Source: JABWBJ01 sp035646395 (lineage in GTDB: Bacteria > Gemmatimonadota > Gemmatimonadetes > Gemmatimonadales > Gemmatimonadaceae). Taken from it: a stretch of 64,000 nucleotides of DNA. The notes below the pieces were generated by a model, which searched no databases, had not been told where the DNA came from, and saw only the letters and a program-made list of their open reading frames with translations. Within the stretch, counting starts at the first letter, position 1. The number at the start of each line of letters is the position of its first letter. The DNA lies in contig DASRPK010000165.1 of NCBI GenBank assembly GCA_035646395.1, positions 5,390 through 69,389 of the forward strand. Reading direction: 5' to 3'. A program made the translations under genes and the position numbers. Below, piece by piece: positions 1 to 8,888 of the stretch.

Positions 1-686
1 GTCAGTGTCAGCAACACGTGCGAGGGTTCGTTGCGCTTCCCCCGGTACGGCACCGGCGCCAGATATGGCGCGTCGGACTCGACGAGGGTGCGGTCGGTCG
101 GTATCGAGCGAATCAGACCATCATCCGCCCATTTCTTGAAGGTGATGACACCCGCAAACGAGACGCACCATCCGGCAGTCAGCGCGACTTCGGCAAGTGT
201 GGCCGGACCGGTGAAGCAGTGGAGGACGCCGCGAACCCCTGATTCACCGGCCTCACGAACCATCGCGACCGTATCGTCGACCGCTTCGCGCGAGTGCACG
301 ACAAGCGGCTTTCCGGTCTCCGCGGCCAGCTGCAGTTGTGCCTGAAACACGGCGCGCTGCACGTCGCGAGGGGAGTTGTCGTAGTGGTAGTCGAGCCCGC
401 ACTCGCCAATGGCGACCGCACCCTGCTCGATGTGCTCACGGATGCGAGGAAGATCGCGTTCCCTGTCGAAAGCGGCGGCTTCGTGGGGATGCATGCCGGC
501 GGTGTGCCAGACGAAGCCGGGATGTCGCAACGCCACGGCGCGGGCGCGATCAGCGGCATCGGGCGTCTCGCCGATACAGACCAGTGCCCGCGCCCCTGCC
601 TGACGAGCGGCTTCGATGACGGCATCGCGATCCGTCTCAAACGCCGGATCAGCGAGGTGGACGTGGCTGTCAGCAAAGACCGGCAT
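1..686 (-). CDS. tatD: TatD-family metal-dependent deoxyribonuclease (3' end off window)
   Basis: This is the N-terminal 228 codons of a TatD-type hydrolase read leftward; the gene leaves the window before its stop codon. It starts at ATG 686 and opens with MPVFADSHVHL, which carries the HxH metal-binding motif of the TIM-barrel amidohydrolase fold. Further on are AGMHPHEA, GECGLDYHY, VVHSREA, LHCFTG and, near the edge, ESDAPYLAPVPYRGKRNEP, all hallmarks of the family. About 30 C-terminal residues should be missing, since family members are about 260 residues long. TatD proteins are Mg-dependent 3'-5' exonucleases or DNases. It lies 65 bp downstream of secF on the same strand and may be co-transcribed with it. 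Confidence 0.93.
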   Translation of the reverse strand, partial: MPVFADSHVHLADPAFETDRDAVIEAARQAGARALVCIGETPDAADRARAVALRHPGFVWHTAGMHPHEAAAFDRERDLPRIREHIEQGAVAIGECGLDYHYDNSPRDVQRAVFQAQLQLAAETGKPLVVHSREAVDDTVAMVREAGESGVRGVLHCFTGPATLAEVALTAGWCVSFAGVITFKKWADDGLIRSIPTDRTLVESDAPYLAPVPYRGKRNEPSHVLLTL

Positions 687-751
687 GGGCGCTCAGGCTC
701 CAGGCACGGGAAGCGCCACCCAATGCCTGGACAACATTCTCCGTAGCGTGC

Positions 752-1774
752 CTAACGGCGGCCCGTTGCGGGCGCCTTGCTTCCGCGGATGGGACGCGGC
801 GCCGGTTCGACTTGCGACTCGGCACGCGCCTGGCTGGCCGAGATATGCGCCTTGTCGACCCCCAGGCGGGGATACTTGCGCTCGATCCAGAGGAGGATCG
901 GCGACGCCACGTAGATCGAGCTGAACGTGCCGATGATGATACCGAAAGTCAGCACCCATGCGAACGGGCGGATGACATCACCGCCAAAGATCAGCAAGGC
1001 CAGCAGACAGGCCAACGTTGTGGAGCCGGTCATGACCGTTCGTGGCAACGTCTCGTTGACCGACTGGTTCAGGAGGTCATAGAGGGGGAGCTTGCGGCCC
1101 TTTTTCAGATTTTCACGCACGCGGTCGAACACGACGACCTTGTCGTTCATCGAATAGCCGATGACGGTGAGGATGCCGCCGACGACGAACAGCGAGATCT
1201 CGAGGTTCAGGTACTTCATGAACGCGAGCGTAGCGACGATGTCGTGCATGGTGGCGAGGATCGTCGCCAGGGCAAAGCGCCACTCGAATCGCCACGCGAG
1301 GTAAATGAGCGTGATACCGAAGGCGATGAGCACGGCGAGCGCTGCCTGTCCACTGAGCTCGTCGCCGACCTTGGCGCTCACCGCCTCCGCCCCGACCACA
1401 GTGTACGAGCCAGCGCCAAAGCGTCGGTCGAGGGCGGCGCGGATCGCGGTCACCACGACGCCGGCGGCGCGATCCTGCTGGGCGACGGCCGTCGGATCCT
1501 GAACGCGAATCATCAACTCGTTCGGGCTACCAAAGGTTGCGATTTCCGCGTTGGGGAAGCCCGCGGTGGCCAACTCGGCGCGGACGGCGGAGACATCGGC
1601 AGGGTTCTGGAACTGGAGCTGGATGCGCGTGCCCCCAGTGAACTCGATGCTCCAGTTGAAGCCGCTCATCGCGATCATCACCACAGCCGGGATGAGGAAG
1701 ACCACGATAACGATCGCGGCCTGCTTCCACAGGCGGATGAAGTCGATCTTGGTGTTATGAAGAATACGAAGCAT
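752..1774 (-). CDS. secF: Protein translocase subunit SecF
   Basis: 340 residues. SecF with SecD forms the RND-type proton-driven motor that pulls preproteins through SecYEG. The N-terminus has one membrane segment (about residues 17-37), followed by the typical FNWSIEFTGGTRIQLQF motif of the first periplasmic region. Five more membrane segments follow, including VIGYSMNDKVVVFDRVREN, the conserved SecF TM4 to TM5 region. The start codon shares one base with the secD stop codon (TGATG), so translation is coupled. The stop codon TAG lies inside a copy of the dispersed octamer (positions 750-757). The tail after the last helix is short and basic. Length is normal for the family. Confidence 0.97.
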   Translation of the reverse strand: MLRILHNTKIDFIRLWKQAAIVIVVFLIPAVVMIAMSGFNWSIEFTGGTRIQLQFQNPADVSAVRAELATAGFPNAEIATFGSPNELMIRVQDPTAVAQQDRAAGVVVTAIRAALDRRFGAGSYTVVGAEAVSAKVGDELSGQAALAVLIAFGITLIYLAWRFEWRFALATILATMHDIVATLAFMKYLNLEISLFVVGGILTVIGYSMNDKVVVFDRVRENLKKGRKLPLYDLLNQSVNETLPRTVMTGSTTLACLLALLIFGGDVIRPFAWVLTFGIIIGTFSSIYVASPILLWIERKYPRLGVDKAHISASQARAESQVEPAPRPIRGSKAPATGRR

Positions 1775-3432
1775 CAGATGCTCAGCGGCGCAGTGCCGCG
1801 GGTGCGGTTCAACCAGAGGAGGAAGAGCGTGCGAACGACGAAGATCGCGCTGACCATCGACGCCGCGAGACCGGCGAGCAGGGCGACGGCAAACCCGCGT
1901 ACGGGACCCGTCCCGAACTGATAGAGGATCGCGGCCGTCAGCGCGGTCGTGACGTGGGTATCGACGATGGCACTCCAGGCATGGCTGAATCCTTCGTCAA
2001 TCGACGTTCGAATCGTCTTGCCGCGGTCGACTTCTTCGCGAATCCGCTCGAAGATCAGGAAGTTTGCGTCGACCGCCATACCGATCGAGAGCACGAAACC
2101 GGCGATCCCGGGCAGCGTGAGCACGGCCCCGAAACCCGCCAGCATCGCGAGCGTCGTCAACGAATAGAATACCAGGCCGAGCACGGCCAGCATGCCACTG
2201 AAGCGGTAGTACACCACCATGATCAGGATGACGATCGCGATGCCTAACGCGCCGGCCGACAATCCCTGGCGGATGGCGTCATCACCGAGGCTGGCACCGA
2301 TGCTGCGAACGTCCGCGATCTTGAGCGGGACCGGCAGGGCCCCGGCGCGCAGCACCAGCGCGAGATCCTGCGCCTGCTGCATATCGCGCCGACCGAGCGT
2401 GATCTGGCCACGTACACCGATCTCGCCCTGAATGACCGGCGGCCGGCCCATAACGCGATCATCGAGGACGATGGCCATATAGTCCTGGATGTGCTTGCGC
2501 GTCTCATTGCGGAACTTCCGGCCTCCCTCATTGTCGAGCTGGAACTCGACCACCGTGCCATCGATGGGCGTGGTGTTCGGGCGCGCGTCGTTGATCGACT
2601 CACCAGTGATGATCGGTCGGGAATCGACGACATACAGCGTCCGGTACACCTGTCCACCAATGGACATCGTATCCGCGCCCCACTTGACAGCCTTTCCGGG
2701 CGGAATCGCCTGCTGGATCTGCGGCAGCGAGAAGTAATACTCCGCGCGTGCCACGTTCTCCTGGGTGATATAGAACTCACCCGGCATCTCGCCGCGCTGC
2801 AACAGGCTCGAAATCGGTCCGCCGGTGGGCGGGATGGGGCTGGTTGCCGAATCCGCCTTCGTGGTGTCAGCGCCCTTCGCTCCACTATCCTGCGTGAACA
2901 GTTTTTCCAGTCCCGTCACCTGCGACGCCTTCGACGTATCGCCTAACGCGCCGCGCGACGTCGGCCCGCCGGCGTCGCGCGCGATCTGGTCGAGCCTCGT
3001 CATCGCGCGCTCGAGCGCGTTCGTCTCGTCGGTGATCATGAACTGGAGGTGCGCCGCCTGCTGGACGACTGCCTCGGCGCGCTCCGGATCATCGATACCG
3101 GGCAGTTCGACGATGATGCGATTGTTGCCCACCGTCTGAACCGTAGGTTCGGCGACGCCGAACTCGTCGATGCGGTTGCGCACAACCTTCACCGCGCGCT
3201 GGATCGCGTCTTCCTTGTCGCTAACCACGCCCTTCGACTCATCCAGCTCGAGCGCCAGGTACATGCCGCCCTGCAGGTCGAGTCCGCGCTTCAAGGGAAC
3301 GCGCTGGATGGTGTCGTAAACGAAAACGCCATCGCGTTTCACGCGCTCAATGACCGTGCGTGGCCAAAGCGCCCAGATGGAGATCAGGACGAGGGCGACG
3401 ATCGTTGCCACTCGGTACTTCAGGTTGGTCAT
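1774..3432 (-). CDS. secD: Protein translocase subunit SecD
   Basis: 552 residues. It has an N-terminal membrane helix (about residues 8-25), then the P1 domain with the signature VPLKRGLDLQGGMYLALELD. After a variable insert rich in Ser and Pro there is a second periplasmic segment. The C-terminal six-helix bundle contains GMAVDANFLIFERIREE, the conserved TM4 motif with the aspartate used for proton movement. It is the first gene of secD-secF and sits 27 nt below a promoter-like sequence. It is somewhat shorter than the E. coli protein (615 residues) but complete. Confidence 0.97.
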   Translation of the reverse strand: MTNLKYRVATIVALVLISIWALWPRTVIERVKRDGVFVYDTIQRVPLKRGLDLQGGMYLALELDESKGVVSDKEDAIQRAVKVVRNRIDEFGVAEPTVQTVGNNRIIVELPGIDDPERAEAVVQQAAHLQFMITDETNALERAMTRLDQIARDAGGPTSRGALGDTSKASQVTGLEKLFTQDSGAKGADTTKADSATSPIPPTGGPISSLLQRGEMPGEFYITQENVARAEYYFSLPQIQQAIPPGKAVKWGADTMSIGGQVYRTLYVVDSRPIITGESINDARPNTTPIDGTVVEFQLDNEGGRKFRNETRKHIQDYMAIVLDDRVMGRPPVIQGEIGVRGQITLGRRDMQQAQDLALVLRAGALPVPLKIADVRSIGASLGDDAIRQGLSAGALGIAIVILIMVVYYRFSGMLAVLGLVFYSLTTLAMLAGFGAVLTLPGIAGFVLSIGMAVDANFLIFERIREEVDRGKTIRTSIDEGFSHAWSAIVDTHVTTALTAAILYQFGTGPVRGFAVALLAGLAASMVSAIFVVRTLFLLWLNRTRGTAPLSI

Positions 3433-3564
3433 ACGACTTTCAGGTCGAAATTGAGGGAACGTGAAATGTTAGGGCTCGGCAGCATGAGAGTCAATCGCAA
3501 AGTGCGATGGATCAAGAGTTTAAGTGAGGAGAGGAGGCAGGAAACGGGAGCAGGAGGCAGGGCG
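3433..3564. repeat. ribF-secD gap with G/A-rich imperfect repeats
   Basis: The gap between the ribF stop and the secD start holds the secD promoter. Next to ribF, positions 3531-3570 contain imperfect copies of a GGAGGCAGG-like unit. This resembles the short tandem arrays seen in other gaps of this window but is more degenerate. Confidence 0.4.
3466..3494 (-). promoter_or_regulatory. Sigma-70-type promoter for secDF
   Basis: On the minus strand the sequence reads TTGACT, 17 bases, TAACAT. The -35 box is at 3489-3494 and the -10 box at 3466-3471. Spacing is optimal and each box matches four to five of six consensus positions. Transcription would start near 3459, leaving a short leader before the secD ATG at 3432. 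Confidence 0.55.
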
Positions 3565-4497
3565 CTACGCGCTCAGCACGCGTTTGGCATTTATTGCGTC
3601 CCGCTCCAACTGCGCCTTGAGCGCGTCCACGCCGCTGAACTTCTGCGTATCGCGAAGACGAGCCACGAAGTCGACCCGAAGGCGCGCGCCATACAAGTCC
3701 AGGTTGGCGTCGAACAGGTGCGCTTCGACGACCGATTCTGCGTCACCAAATGTCGGTCGAGGACCAAGGTTGAGCATTCCGTCATATGGTCCCATCGGCG
3801 TCTGCACCCGGACGGCGTACACTCCTTCGGGTGGAAGGAGTTTTCGCGGGCCCGGAACCGACACGTTTGCCGTCGGAAAGCCGAGAATCCGTCCCCGTCG
3901 AGCACCTTCGACGACGTGGCCTCCGAGCGAGTAGTGCCGACCGAGTCCGCGAAATGCGCCATCGAGATCGCCGCCTGCGACCGCCCGGCGGATGGCGGTG
4001 GAGGACACGGACTGGCCACCGTTCACGGTCACTGCAGGAACGACGGTGACCTCAAAGCCGCGATCTTCTCCCAGCCGCCGCATTGTTTCGGCATCACCGG
4101 AGCGGTTGTGGCCGAAACGGTGATCGTGTCCCATCAACAGGTCGTGCATCCTGAAACGTCCGAGCAGGATTTCGTCTACAAAGCGCTCAGCGCTGAATGC
4201 CGCGAGCGCGGGCGTGAACGGGAGTACCGCGACAAAGTCGATGCCGGATTCGGCGAGCACTTCCAGCTTTTCATCACCAACGGTCAGCAACCGGGGTGCG
4301 GCAGCCGGATTGACGACTTCCAGCGGGTGCGGATCGAACGTGACGAGAAGGCTGTGCACACCGAGCCGGCGGGCACGCTCCACGAGCTGGCGAAGCACGT
4401 CCTGATGGCCACGGTGCACGCCGTCGAAGCTGCCGACGGTGAGCGCCGTGCGCATGACGTCGGGCGGCAAGCCGGACTCGCCGCTGAGCTCAATCAT
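3565..4497 (-). CDS. ribF: Bifunctional riboflavin kinase / FAD synthetase RibF
   Basis: 310 residues. It makes FMN from riboflavin and FAD from FMN. The N-terminal nucleotidyltransferase half (about 1-180) has TVGSFDGVHRGHQ with the HxGH-type motif and VSSTAIRRAV. The C-terminal flavokinase half has GRILGFPTANV and later GMLNLGPRPTFGD and VEAHLFD. Both halves are complete, so both activities are expected. The start overlaps the end of truB by 8 bp, making it the last gene of the rimP to ribF operon. The truB-ribF pairing is common in bacteria. Confidence 0.96.
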   Translation of the reverse strand: MIELSGESGLPPDVMRTALTVGSFDGVHRGHQDVLRQLVERARRLGVHSLLVTFDPHPLEVVNPAAAPRLLTVGDEKLEVLAESGIDFVAVLPFTPALAAFSAERFVDEILLGRFRMHDLLMGHDHRFGHNRSGDAETMRRLGEDRGFEVTVVPAVTVNGGQSVSSTAIRRAVAGGDLDGAFRGLGRHYSLGGHVVEGARRGRILGFPTANVSVPGPRKLLPPEGVYAVRVQTPMGPYDGMLNLGPRPTFGDAESVVEAHLFDANLDLYGARLRVDFVARLRDTQKFSGVDALKAQLERDAINAKRVLSA

Positions 4498-5347
4498 CGG
4501 GGATCACCACGCGTGGTTGCCACCACGAGCCATCGCGCTCGCCCACGGCGAGGAGCGCACCGGCTTCATCGACCAGCGCGACGTGGGCGCCTTCTTCGTG
4601 TGCCATGACCGGACGGCCCTGGGAGAGTCGTGCCAGGTCCTCTCCCGCCACTACCTGGCGCGCCATCCCCACCAGCGCATCCGTCGCCGACACGAGCGGC
4701 GCCTTCATGCTCTCGTCAGGCAGGACGGCGTCGCGAATGTCGAACGGCCCGATGCGCGTCCGCCGCAAGGCGGCAAGATGGGCGGCAGTGCCGCAGAGCC
4801 GGCCCAGGTCGCGCGCGAGCGCCCGGACGTACGTCCCCGAGCTGCATGCGATGGTCGCCCGCAAGGTCGGGCCGCCTAACGCCTCCACGTCCCATGCATG
4901 GACCACGACCGACGCCGGCCGCAAGTCCGGCTGGTGACCGGTCCGCGCCACTTCGTATGCGCGCCGCCCGTCGACGTGCCGTGCCGAGTAAGCGGGTGGC
5001 ACCTGTTCGAGAGCGCCCGTCAGGCGCGGAATGGCGGCCAAGACGGTCTCGCGATCGGGCACGGGTCCTTCTCCCACCACATTGCCGGTCGCATCATCGG
5101 TGTCGGTTGCCGCGCCGAACAGAATCGACGCCTGGTACACCTTGGGCTCCGACGGTACGAACCGAATGAGCCTGGTCGCGCGGCCTAACGCGACGAGCAG
5201 CAGGCCCGTTGCGAACGGATCGAGCGTTCCGGTGTGACCGCCCCGTATTCCGCCACGCGCCCGGCGGACTTTCGCGACGACATCGTGGGAGCTGAGGCCG
5301 GCCGGCTTGTCCACCAGCAGGAATCCCTCACGGCTCGCGATCGCCAT
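4490..5347 (-). CDS. truB: tRNA pseudouridine(55) synthase TruB
   Basis: 285 residues. It converts U55 of the tRNA T-loop to pseudouridine. GFLLVDKPAGLSSHDVV at the N-terminus and GGHTGTLDPFATG, which carries the catalytic aspartate, are family signatures. Further conserved blocks are VPPAYSARHVDGRRAYEVAR and CSSGTYVRALARDLG. The C-terminal part is PUA-like. It overlaps rbfA by 20 bp upstream and ribF by 8 bp downstream, so it is embedded in the operon. Confidence 0.97.
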   Translation of the reverse strand: MAIASREGFLLVDKPAGLSSHDVVAKVRRARGGIRGGHTGTLDPFATGLLLVALGRATRLIRFVPSEPKVYQASILFGAATDTDDATGNVVGEGPVPDRETVLAAIPRLTGALEQVPPAYSARHVDGRRAYEVARTGHQPDLRPASVVVHAWDVEALGGPTLRATIACSSGTYVRALARDLGRLCGTAAHLAALRRTRIGPFDIRDAVLPDESMKAPLVSATDALVGMARQVVAGEDLARLSQGRPVMAHEEGAHVALVDEAGALLAVGERDGSWWQPRVVIPDD

Positions 5348-5705
5348 GCGAGGGTTTGTCGTCGGTACGAATCTGCTCGAGGAGCGAATCGATGCGGGCG
5401 GCGTGGGCGATGCTGGCGTCGTAGCGGAAATCGAGTTCCGGCGTCACTCGCAGCCGTAACGTGCGTCCGAGCTTCGCGCGCAGGTGACCAGCGACCGACT
5501 GCAATCCTTCCATTGTTTCCTTCTTCTCGGCGTCGGTGCCCATGATGCTCACGTGCACACGGGCGTGGCGGAGGTCCCGCGTTACGTCGACCCCGGTCAC
5601 CGTGACCAGACCCTTTACGCGTGGGTCCTTCACGCCCTCGGTGAGAAACATCGCGACCGCTTCCCGAATCGCTTCGGACACGCGGTCGGGTCGGCGTGAG
5701 TTCAT
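5328..5705 (-). CDS. rbfA: 30S ribosome-binding factor RbfA
   Basis: 125 residues, a single KH-like domain. It assists late maturation of the 30S subunit and the 5' end of 16S rRNA. Recognisable parts are RVSEAIREAVAMFL at the N-terminus, VTVTGVDVTRDLRHARVHVS in the middle, and LRLRVTPELDFRYDASI near the C-terminus. The last 20 bases overlap truB. It is separated from infB by a short-unit tandem repeat, whereas the other junctions downstream overlap. Confidence 0.95.
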   Translation of the reverse strand: MNSRRPDRVSEAIREAVAMFLTEGVKDPRVKGLVTVTGVDVTRDLRHARVHVSIMGTDAEKKETMEGLQSVAGHLRAKLGRTLRLRVTPELDFRYDASIAHAARIDSLLEQIRTDDKPSHGDREP

Positions 5706-5713
5706 TGAGCCTC

Positions 5714-5762
5714 AGGAAACAGGAAGCAGGAAGCAGGAAGCAGGAAGCAGGAAGCAGGAAGC
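5714..5762. repeat. Heptamer tandem array between infB and rbfA
   Basis: Six perfect copies of AGGAAGC run from 5721 to 5762, with a degenerate copy at 5714-5720. It fills almost the whole gap between the rbfA start and the infB stop. Confidence 0.95.
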
Positions 5763-5769
5763 GAATTGC

Positions 5770-8484
5770 CTAGTTGGCGGCGCCGGCCTGCTGCAGCGTG
5801 CGCGCTACCTCTTCCTTGCGGTAACACTCGATCACGTCACCGACCTTGATGTCATTGAAGTTCTCGATGCCGATGCCGCACTCGTACCCTTCCTTGACCT
5901 CCTTCACGTCATCCTTGAACCGTCGCAGTGACGCAATCGAACCGGCGTAAACTTCCACGCCGTCGCGGATCACGCGCACCTTCGATTGACGGTTGATCAC
6001 GCCGCTGCGGACAGCGCAGCCGGCGACCGTGCCGATGCGCGACACCTTGAACACCTCACGCACCACAGCCTCGCCAAGGATGATTTCGCGCTCCTCGGGG
6101 CGAAGCAGTCCCTCGAGACGGGAACGGATATCGTCCACGGCCTCGTAGATGACCTTGTACAACTTGATGTCGACGCCTTCGCGTTCCGCAGCGGCACGTG
6201 CGTTGTTGTCGGGACGCACGTGGAAGCCGATGATGATCGCGCCGGCGGTACGCGCCAGCAGGATGTCACTCTCCGTGATCGCGCCGACGCCGCGATGAAT
6301 GACCTGGATCTGCACCTCGGCGTTCGACAGATGCGATAACGCGTCAGCGAGCGCCTCGGCCGGTCCACCCTGGTCGGCCTTGATGAGGATCGGCAGCGTG
6401 CGCATCTGGCCCGCCGCCGCCTGTGACATGAAGTCTTCGAGCGTGATGGAGCCCTTGGCCGTGCGGCGCGACTTCGCCTCGCGATCGAGCCGTTCACGAC
6501 GCTGGGCGATGTCGCGTGCCTGCGTGGCGTCGTCGACAACCTGGAACTGGTCGCCGGCCATGGGGACACCGGCCATGCCGAGCACCTGCACCGGAATCGC
6601 GGGCCCCGCCTCCTTCACGGGCTTTCCGCGTTCGTCGAGCAGCGCGCGCACGCGCCCGGAGAACAGGCCGCAGATGAAATTCTGGCCAACCTTGAGCGTG
6701 CCGTTCTGGACGAGCACACTCGCGACGGGACCCTTCCCCGGATCGAGCTGCGCCTCGATGACCGCGCCCACCGCTTCGCGGTTTGGATTGGCCCGGAGGT
6801 CGAGCAACTCCGCCTGCAGCAGGATCTGCTCGAGCAGTTCCGGAACGTTCGTCCCCTTCTTGGCCGAGATCGCCGTCGAGAGGGTCGTGCCGCCGAACAT
6901 TTCGAGGACAACACCCTGGGCAAGCAGGTCCTGCATGACCTTCTGCGGATTGGCCTCAGGCAGGTCGATCTTGTTGACGGCCACGATGATCGGCACGCCG
7001 GCGTTCTTGGCGTGCGAGATCGCCTCGATCGTCTGCGGCATGACGGAATCGTTGGCGGCAACCACCAGCACCACGATATCGGTGACCTGCGCTCCACGGG
7101 CACGCATGGCCGTGAACGCCGAGTGACCCGGCGTGTCGAGGAACGTGATGTGCTTGCCGTTAGGCAGCGTCACGTGATAGGCGCCGATGTGCTGGGTGAT
7201 ACCACCAGCCTCGCCGGCGACCACGTTGGCGCGGCGGATGAAGTCGAGCAGCGACGTCTTGCCGTGGTCGACGTGACCCATGATGGTGACGACCGGCGGC
7301 CGCGGCTCGCGCTGTTCCGGCGTATCGGCAACCTGCTCGGCTCCCATGTCGGCCGCGTATTCCTGCTCGCGGACCGCCTCGAACCCAAACTCGCCGGCGA
7401 TCAGCTCGATCTGGTCGAAGTCGAGCCGCTGGTTGATCGTCACCATGAGGCCGAGGTTCTTGAACGCGAACGCGACGATCTGCGTCGCCGGCACCTTGAG
7501 GATGCCGGCCAGCTCGGCGACGGTGATGAACTCGTTGACGCGGACGGTCTTCTTCTCGCGTTCCTGGGCGGCGAGGCGGTTGGCCTCGACCTCCTCACGG
7601 CCTTCCTCACCCGACCGCCGGATCGTGCGGCGACCGGCAACGCCGCCTAACGTCGACATGGTGCGACGGATATTGGCGCTCACTTCTTCCTGATCGACCG
7701 CGCCGCGCTTGCCCTTCTTCCGGCGTTGCGATCCCGACGGCGGTGCCGTGCCGGCTCCGCCCTGTTGACCGCCGCCGCCACCACCCGGCTTGCGATCGTC
7801 GCGGCGCGTGGGCATGCCCATGCCGCCCGACGGCGTTGCGGAGGCCACGGGACGCGGCGGACCAAACGGCGAACTCCCCGGCATGGAGCGCGGACGCGGT
7901 GCACCCGGTACGATCGGGCGCGGGCGGGCACGCTCCGGCGCCTGCGACGGCGGTGGAGCGGAGGGCCCGGCCGTCGAATGCGTGGCCTGCGGTGCCTGAC
8001 GAGTGACACGCGGCGGCGGGGCCACCGGTTCCTCGGCCACCTCCACCTCCGGTTCCGGCTCCTGCGGTGCCGCGGGAGGAGCCTCGATGACGTCTACGAC
8101 TTCGGGCGCTGCAGTGGCAGCGATCGCGGGCAGTTCTTCCTCGACCGCGGGCACTTCCTCGACTTCCGGCGTAGCCACGCGGCGACGGCGGCGGACGCCA
8201 CTTCCGGACGCCGCCGGCTCGGAGGCGGAGGTTGGCGCCGGCGCGGCTTCGACGGCCGGCGCACGACGGCGACGGGTTGGAGCAGCCGCCGGCTTCTCCT
8301 GACGGTGCCGTTTTTCACGCTCCCAGCGGACGCGCACGCGCGCGACCTGATCGTCATTCAGCTGACTGATCGGGCTCCGAACGGGAACGTCCATTTTCCG
8401 CAGGAGGTCCATGACCTCCTCGGTCGTGATGCCGAATTCCCCTGCCAGGTCGTTCACACGCAGCTTGCTCAACCGATCCTCCAA
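5770..8484 (-). CDS. infB: Translation initiation factor IF-2
   Basis: 904 residues. This GTPase brings fMet-tRNA to the 30S subunit. The N-terminus has an IF2_N module (LRVNDLAGEFGITTEEVMDL), followed by roughly 200 residues of low-complexity Ala/Pro/Arg/Gly linker. A second IF2_N module has VRVNEFITVAELAGILKV. The G domain starts near residue 395 with VTIMGHVDHGKTS (G1), then GGITQHIGAYHV (G2 region), FLDTPGH (G3) and VAVNKIDLP (G4). The C-terminal domains end with ECGIGIENFNDIKVGDVIE. It sits between ylxQ and rbfA, the usual bacterial order. Confidence 0.98.
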   Translation of the reverse strand: MEDRLSKLRVNDLAGEFGITTEEVMDLLRKMDVPVRSPISQLNDDQVARVRVRWEREKRHRQEKPAAAPTRRRRAPAVEAAPAPTSASEPAASGSGVRRRRRVATPEVEEVPAVEEELPAIAATAAPEVVDVIEAPPAAPQEPEPEVEVAEEPVAPPPRVTRQAPQATHSTAGPSAPPPSQAPERARPRPIVPGAPRPRSMPGSSPFGPPRPVASATPSGGMGMPTRRDDRKPGGGGGGQQGGAGTAPPSGSQRRKKGKRGAVDQEEVSANIRRTMSTLGGVAGRRTIRRSGEEGREEVEANRLAAQEREKKTVRVNEFITVAELAGILKVPATQIVAFAFKNLGLMVTINQRLDFDQIELIAGEFGFEAVREQEYAADMGAEQVADTPEQREPRPPVVTIMGHVDHGKTSLLDFIRRANVVAGEAGGITQHIGAYHVTLPNGKHITFLDTPGHSAFTAMRARGAQVTDIVVLVVAANDSVMPQTIEAISHAKNAGVPIIVAVNKIDLPEANPQKVMQDLLAQGVVLEMFGGTTLSTAISAKKGTNVPELLEQILLQAELLDLRANPNREAVGAVIEAQLDPGKGPVASVLVQNGTLKVGQNFICGLFSGRVRALLDERGKPVKEAGPAIPVQVLGMAGVPMAGDQFQVVDDATQARDIAQRRERLDREAKSRRTAKGSITLEDFMSQAAAGQMRTLPILIKADQGGPAEALADALSHLSNAEVQIQVIHRGVGAITESDILLARTAGAIIIGFHVRPDNNARAAAEREGVDIKLYKVIYEAVDDIRSRLEGLLRPEEREIILGEAVVREVFKVSRIGTVAGCAVRSGVINRQSKVRVIRDGVEVYAGSIASLRRFKDDVKEVKEGYECGIGIENFNDIKVGDVIECYRKEEVARTLQQAGAAN

Positions 8485-8495
8485 TCCCCGTTGAC

Positions 8496-8571
8496 GAGTT
8501 GATGAGTTGATGAGTTGATGCGTGAGTGTCCGTAGAGACTCTTCAACTTTTCAACTCTTCAACTCATTAAC
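8496..8571. repeat. Inverted pair of octamer arrays between ylxQ and infB
   Basis: Three copies of GAGTTGAT (8496-8519) face four copies of a TCTTCAAC-like octamer (8540-8571) across a 20-base spacer. The second array is close to the reverse complement of the first, so about 25 bases could pair with four mismatches. The right edge overlaps the ylxQ stop codon. It may act as a transcript hairpin between the two genes. Confidence 0.75.
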
Positions 8572-8887
8572 TCGCTTCGTCAAACAACTTCCTCACGCCC
8601 CTCGCCAGCGACACGTCGGTAATCCCGATCGCCGCCGAGGACTGCCGTCCAGCAACCGAGCCTAACGCCTCTGCCCCCGGACCCTGCACCACGCGAACGC
8701 GCAGGGCCTGCAACAGCGGTAACAATTTCTTGAGGCTGTTGGGTGAGGCATCGGGCGCGACAACGGCGAGCGCCAGACGGCCTTTCCGTGCAGCCATGCG
8801 AACCTGTTCAGTGCCTACGACGACGTTCCGCGCGCGCATTCCCAACCCGAGCAGGCCGAGCACGCGCCGTTCCGTTGCCGCGTCCAC
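8567..8887 (-). CDS. YlxQ-like L7Ae/L30e-family RNA-binding protein
   Basis: About 106 residues from GTG 8887. I chose this start because it follows the nusA stop by one base (TGACGTG) and has an AGGGAGG ribosome-binding site five bases upstream. An ATG-started frame from 8941 would overlap nusA by more than 50 bp and add residues unlike the family. The protein has LGLLGLGMRARNVVVGTEQV and RKGRLALAVVAPDASPNS, typical of small L7Ae-type kink-turn binders. YlxQ homologues sit between nusA and infB in many bacteria, as here. Its exact role in ribosome function is not settled. Confidence 0.85.
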   Translation of the reverse strand: MDAATERRVLGLLGLGMRARNVVVGTEQVRMAARKGRLALAVVAPDASPNSLKKLLPLLQALRVRVVQGPGAEALGSVAGRQSSAAIGITDVSLARGVRKLFDEAS

Positions 8888-8888
8888 G

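Noticed and set aside
812..1921. A 369-codon plus-strand frame
   Set aside because: It is antisense to secF and the end of secD and has the biased D/H/R composition of a complementary frame.
3049..4608. A 519-codon open frame on the plus strand
   Set aside because: It lies opposite secD and ribF, which have full family motifs. In GC-rich DNA the antisense frame often stays open, and the translation resembles no protein I know.
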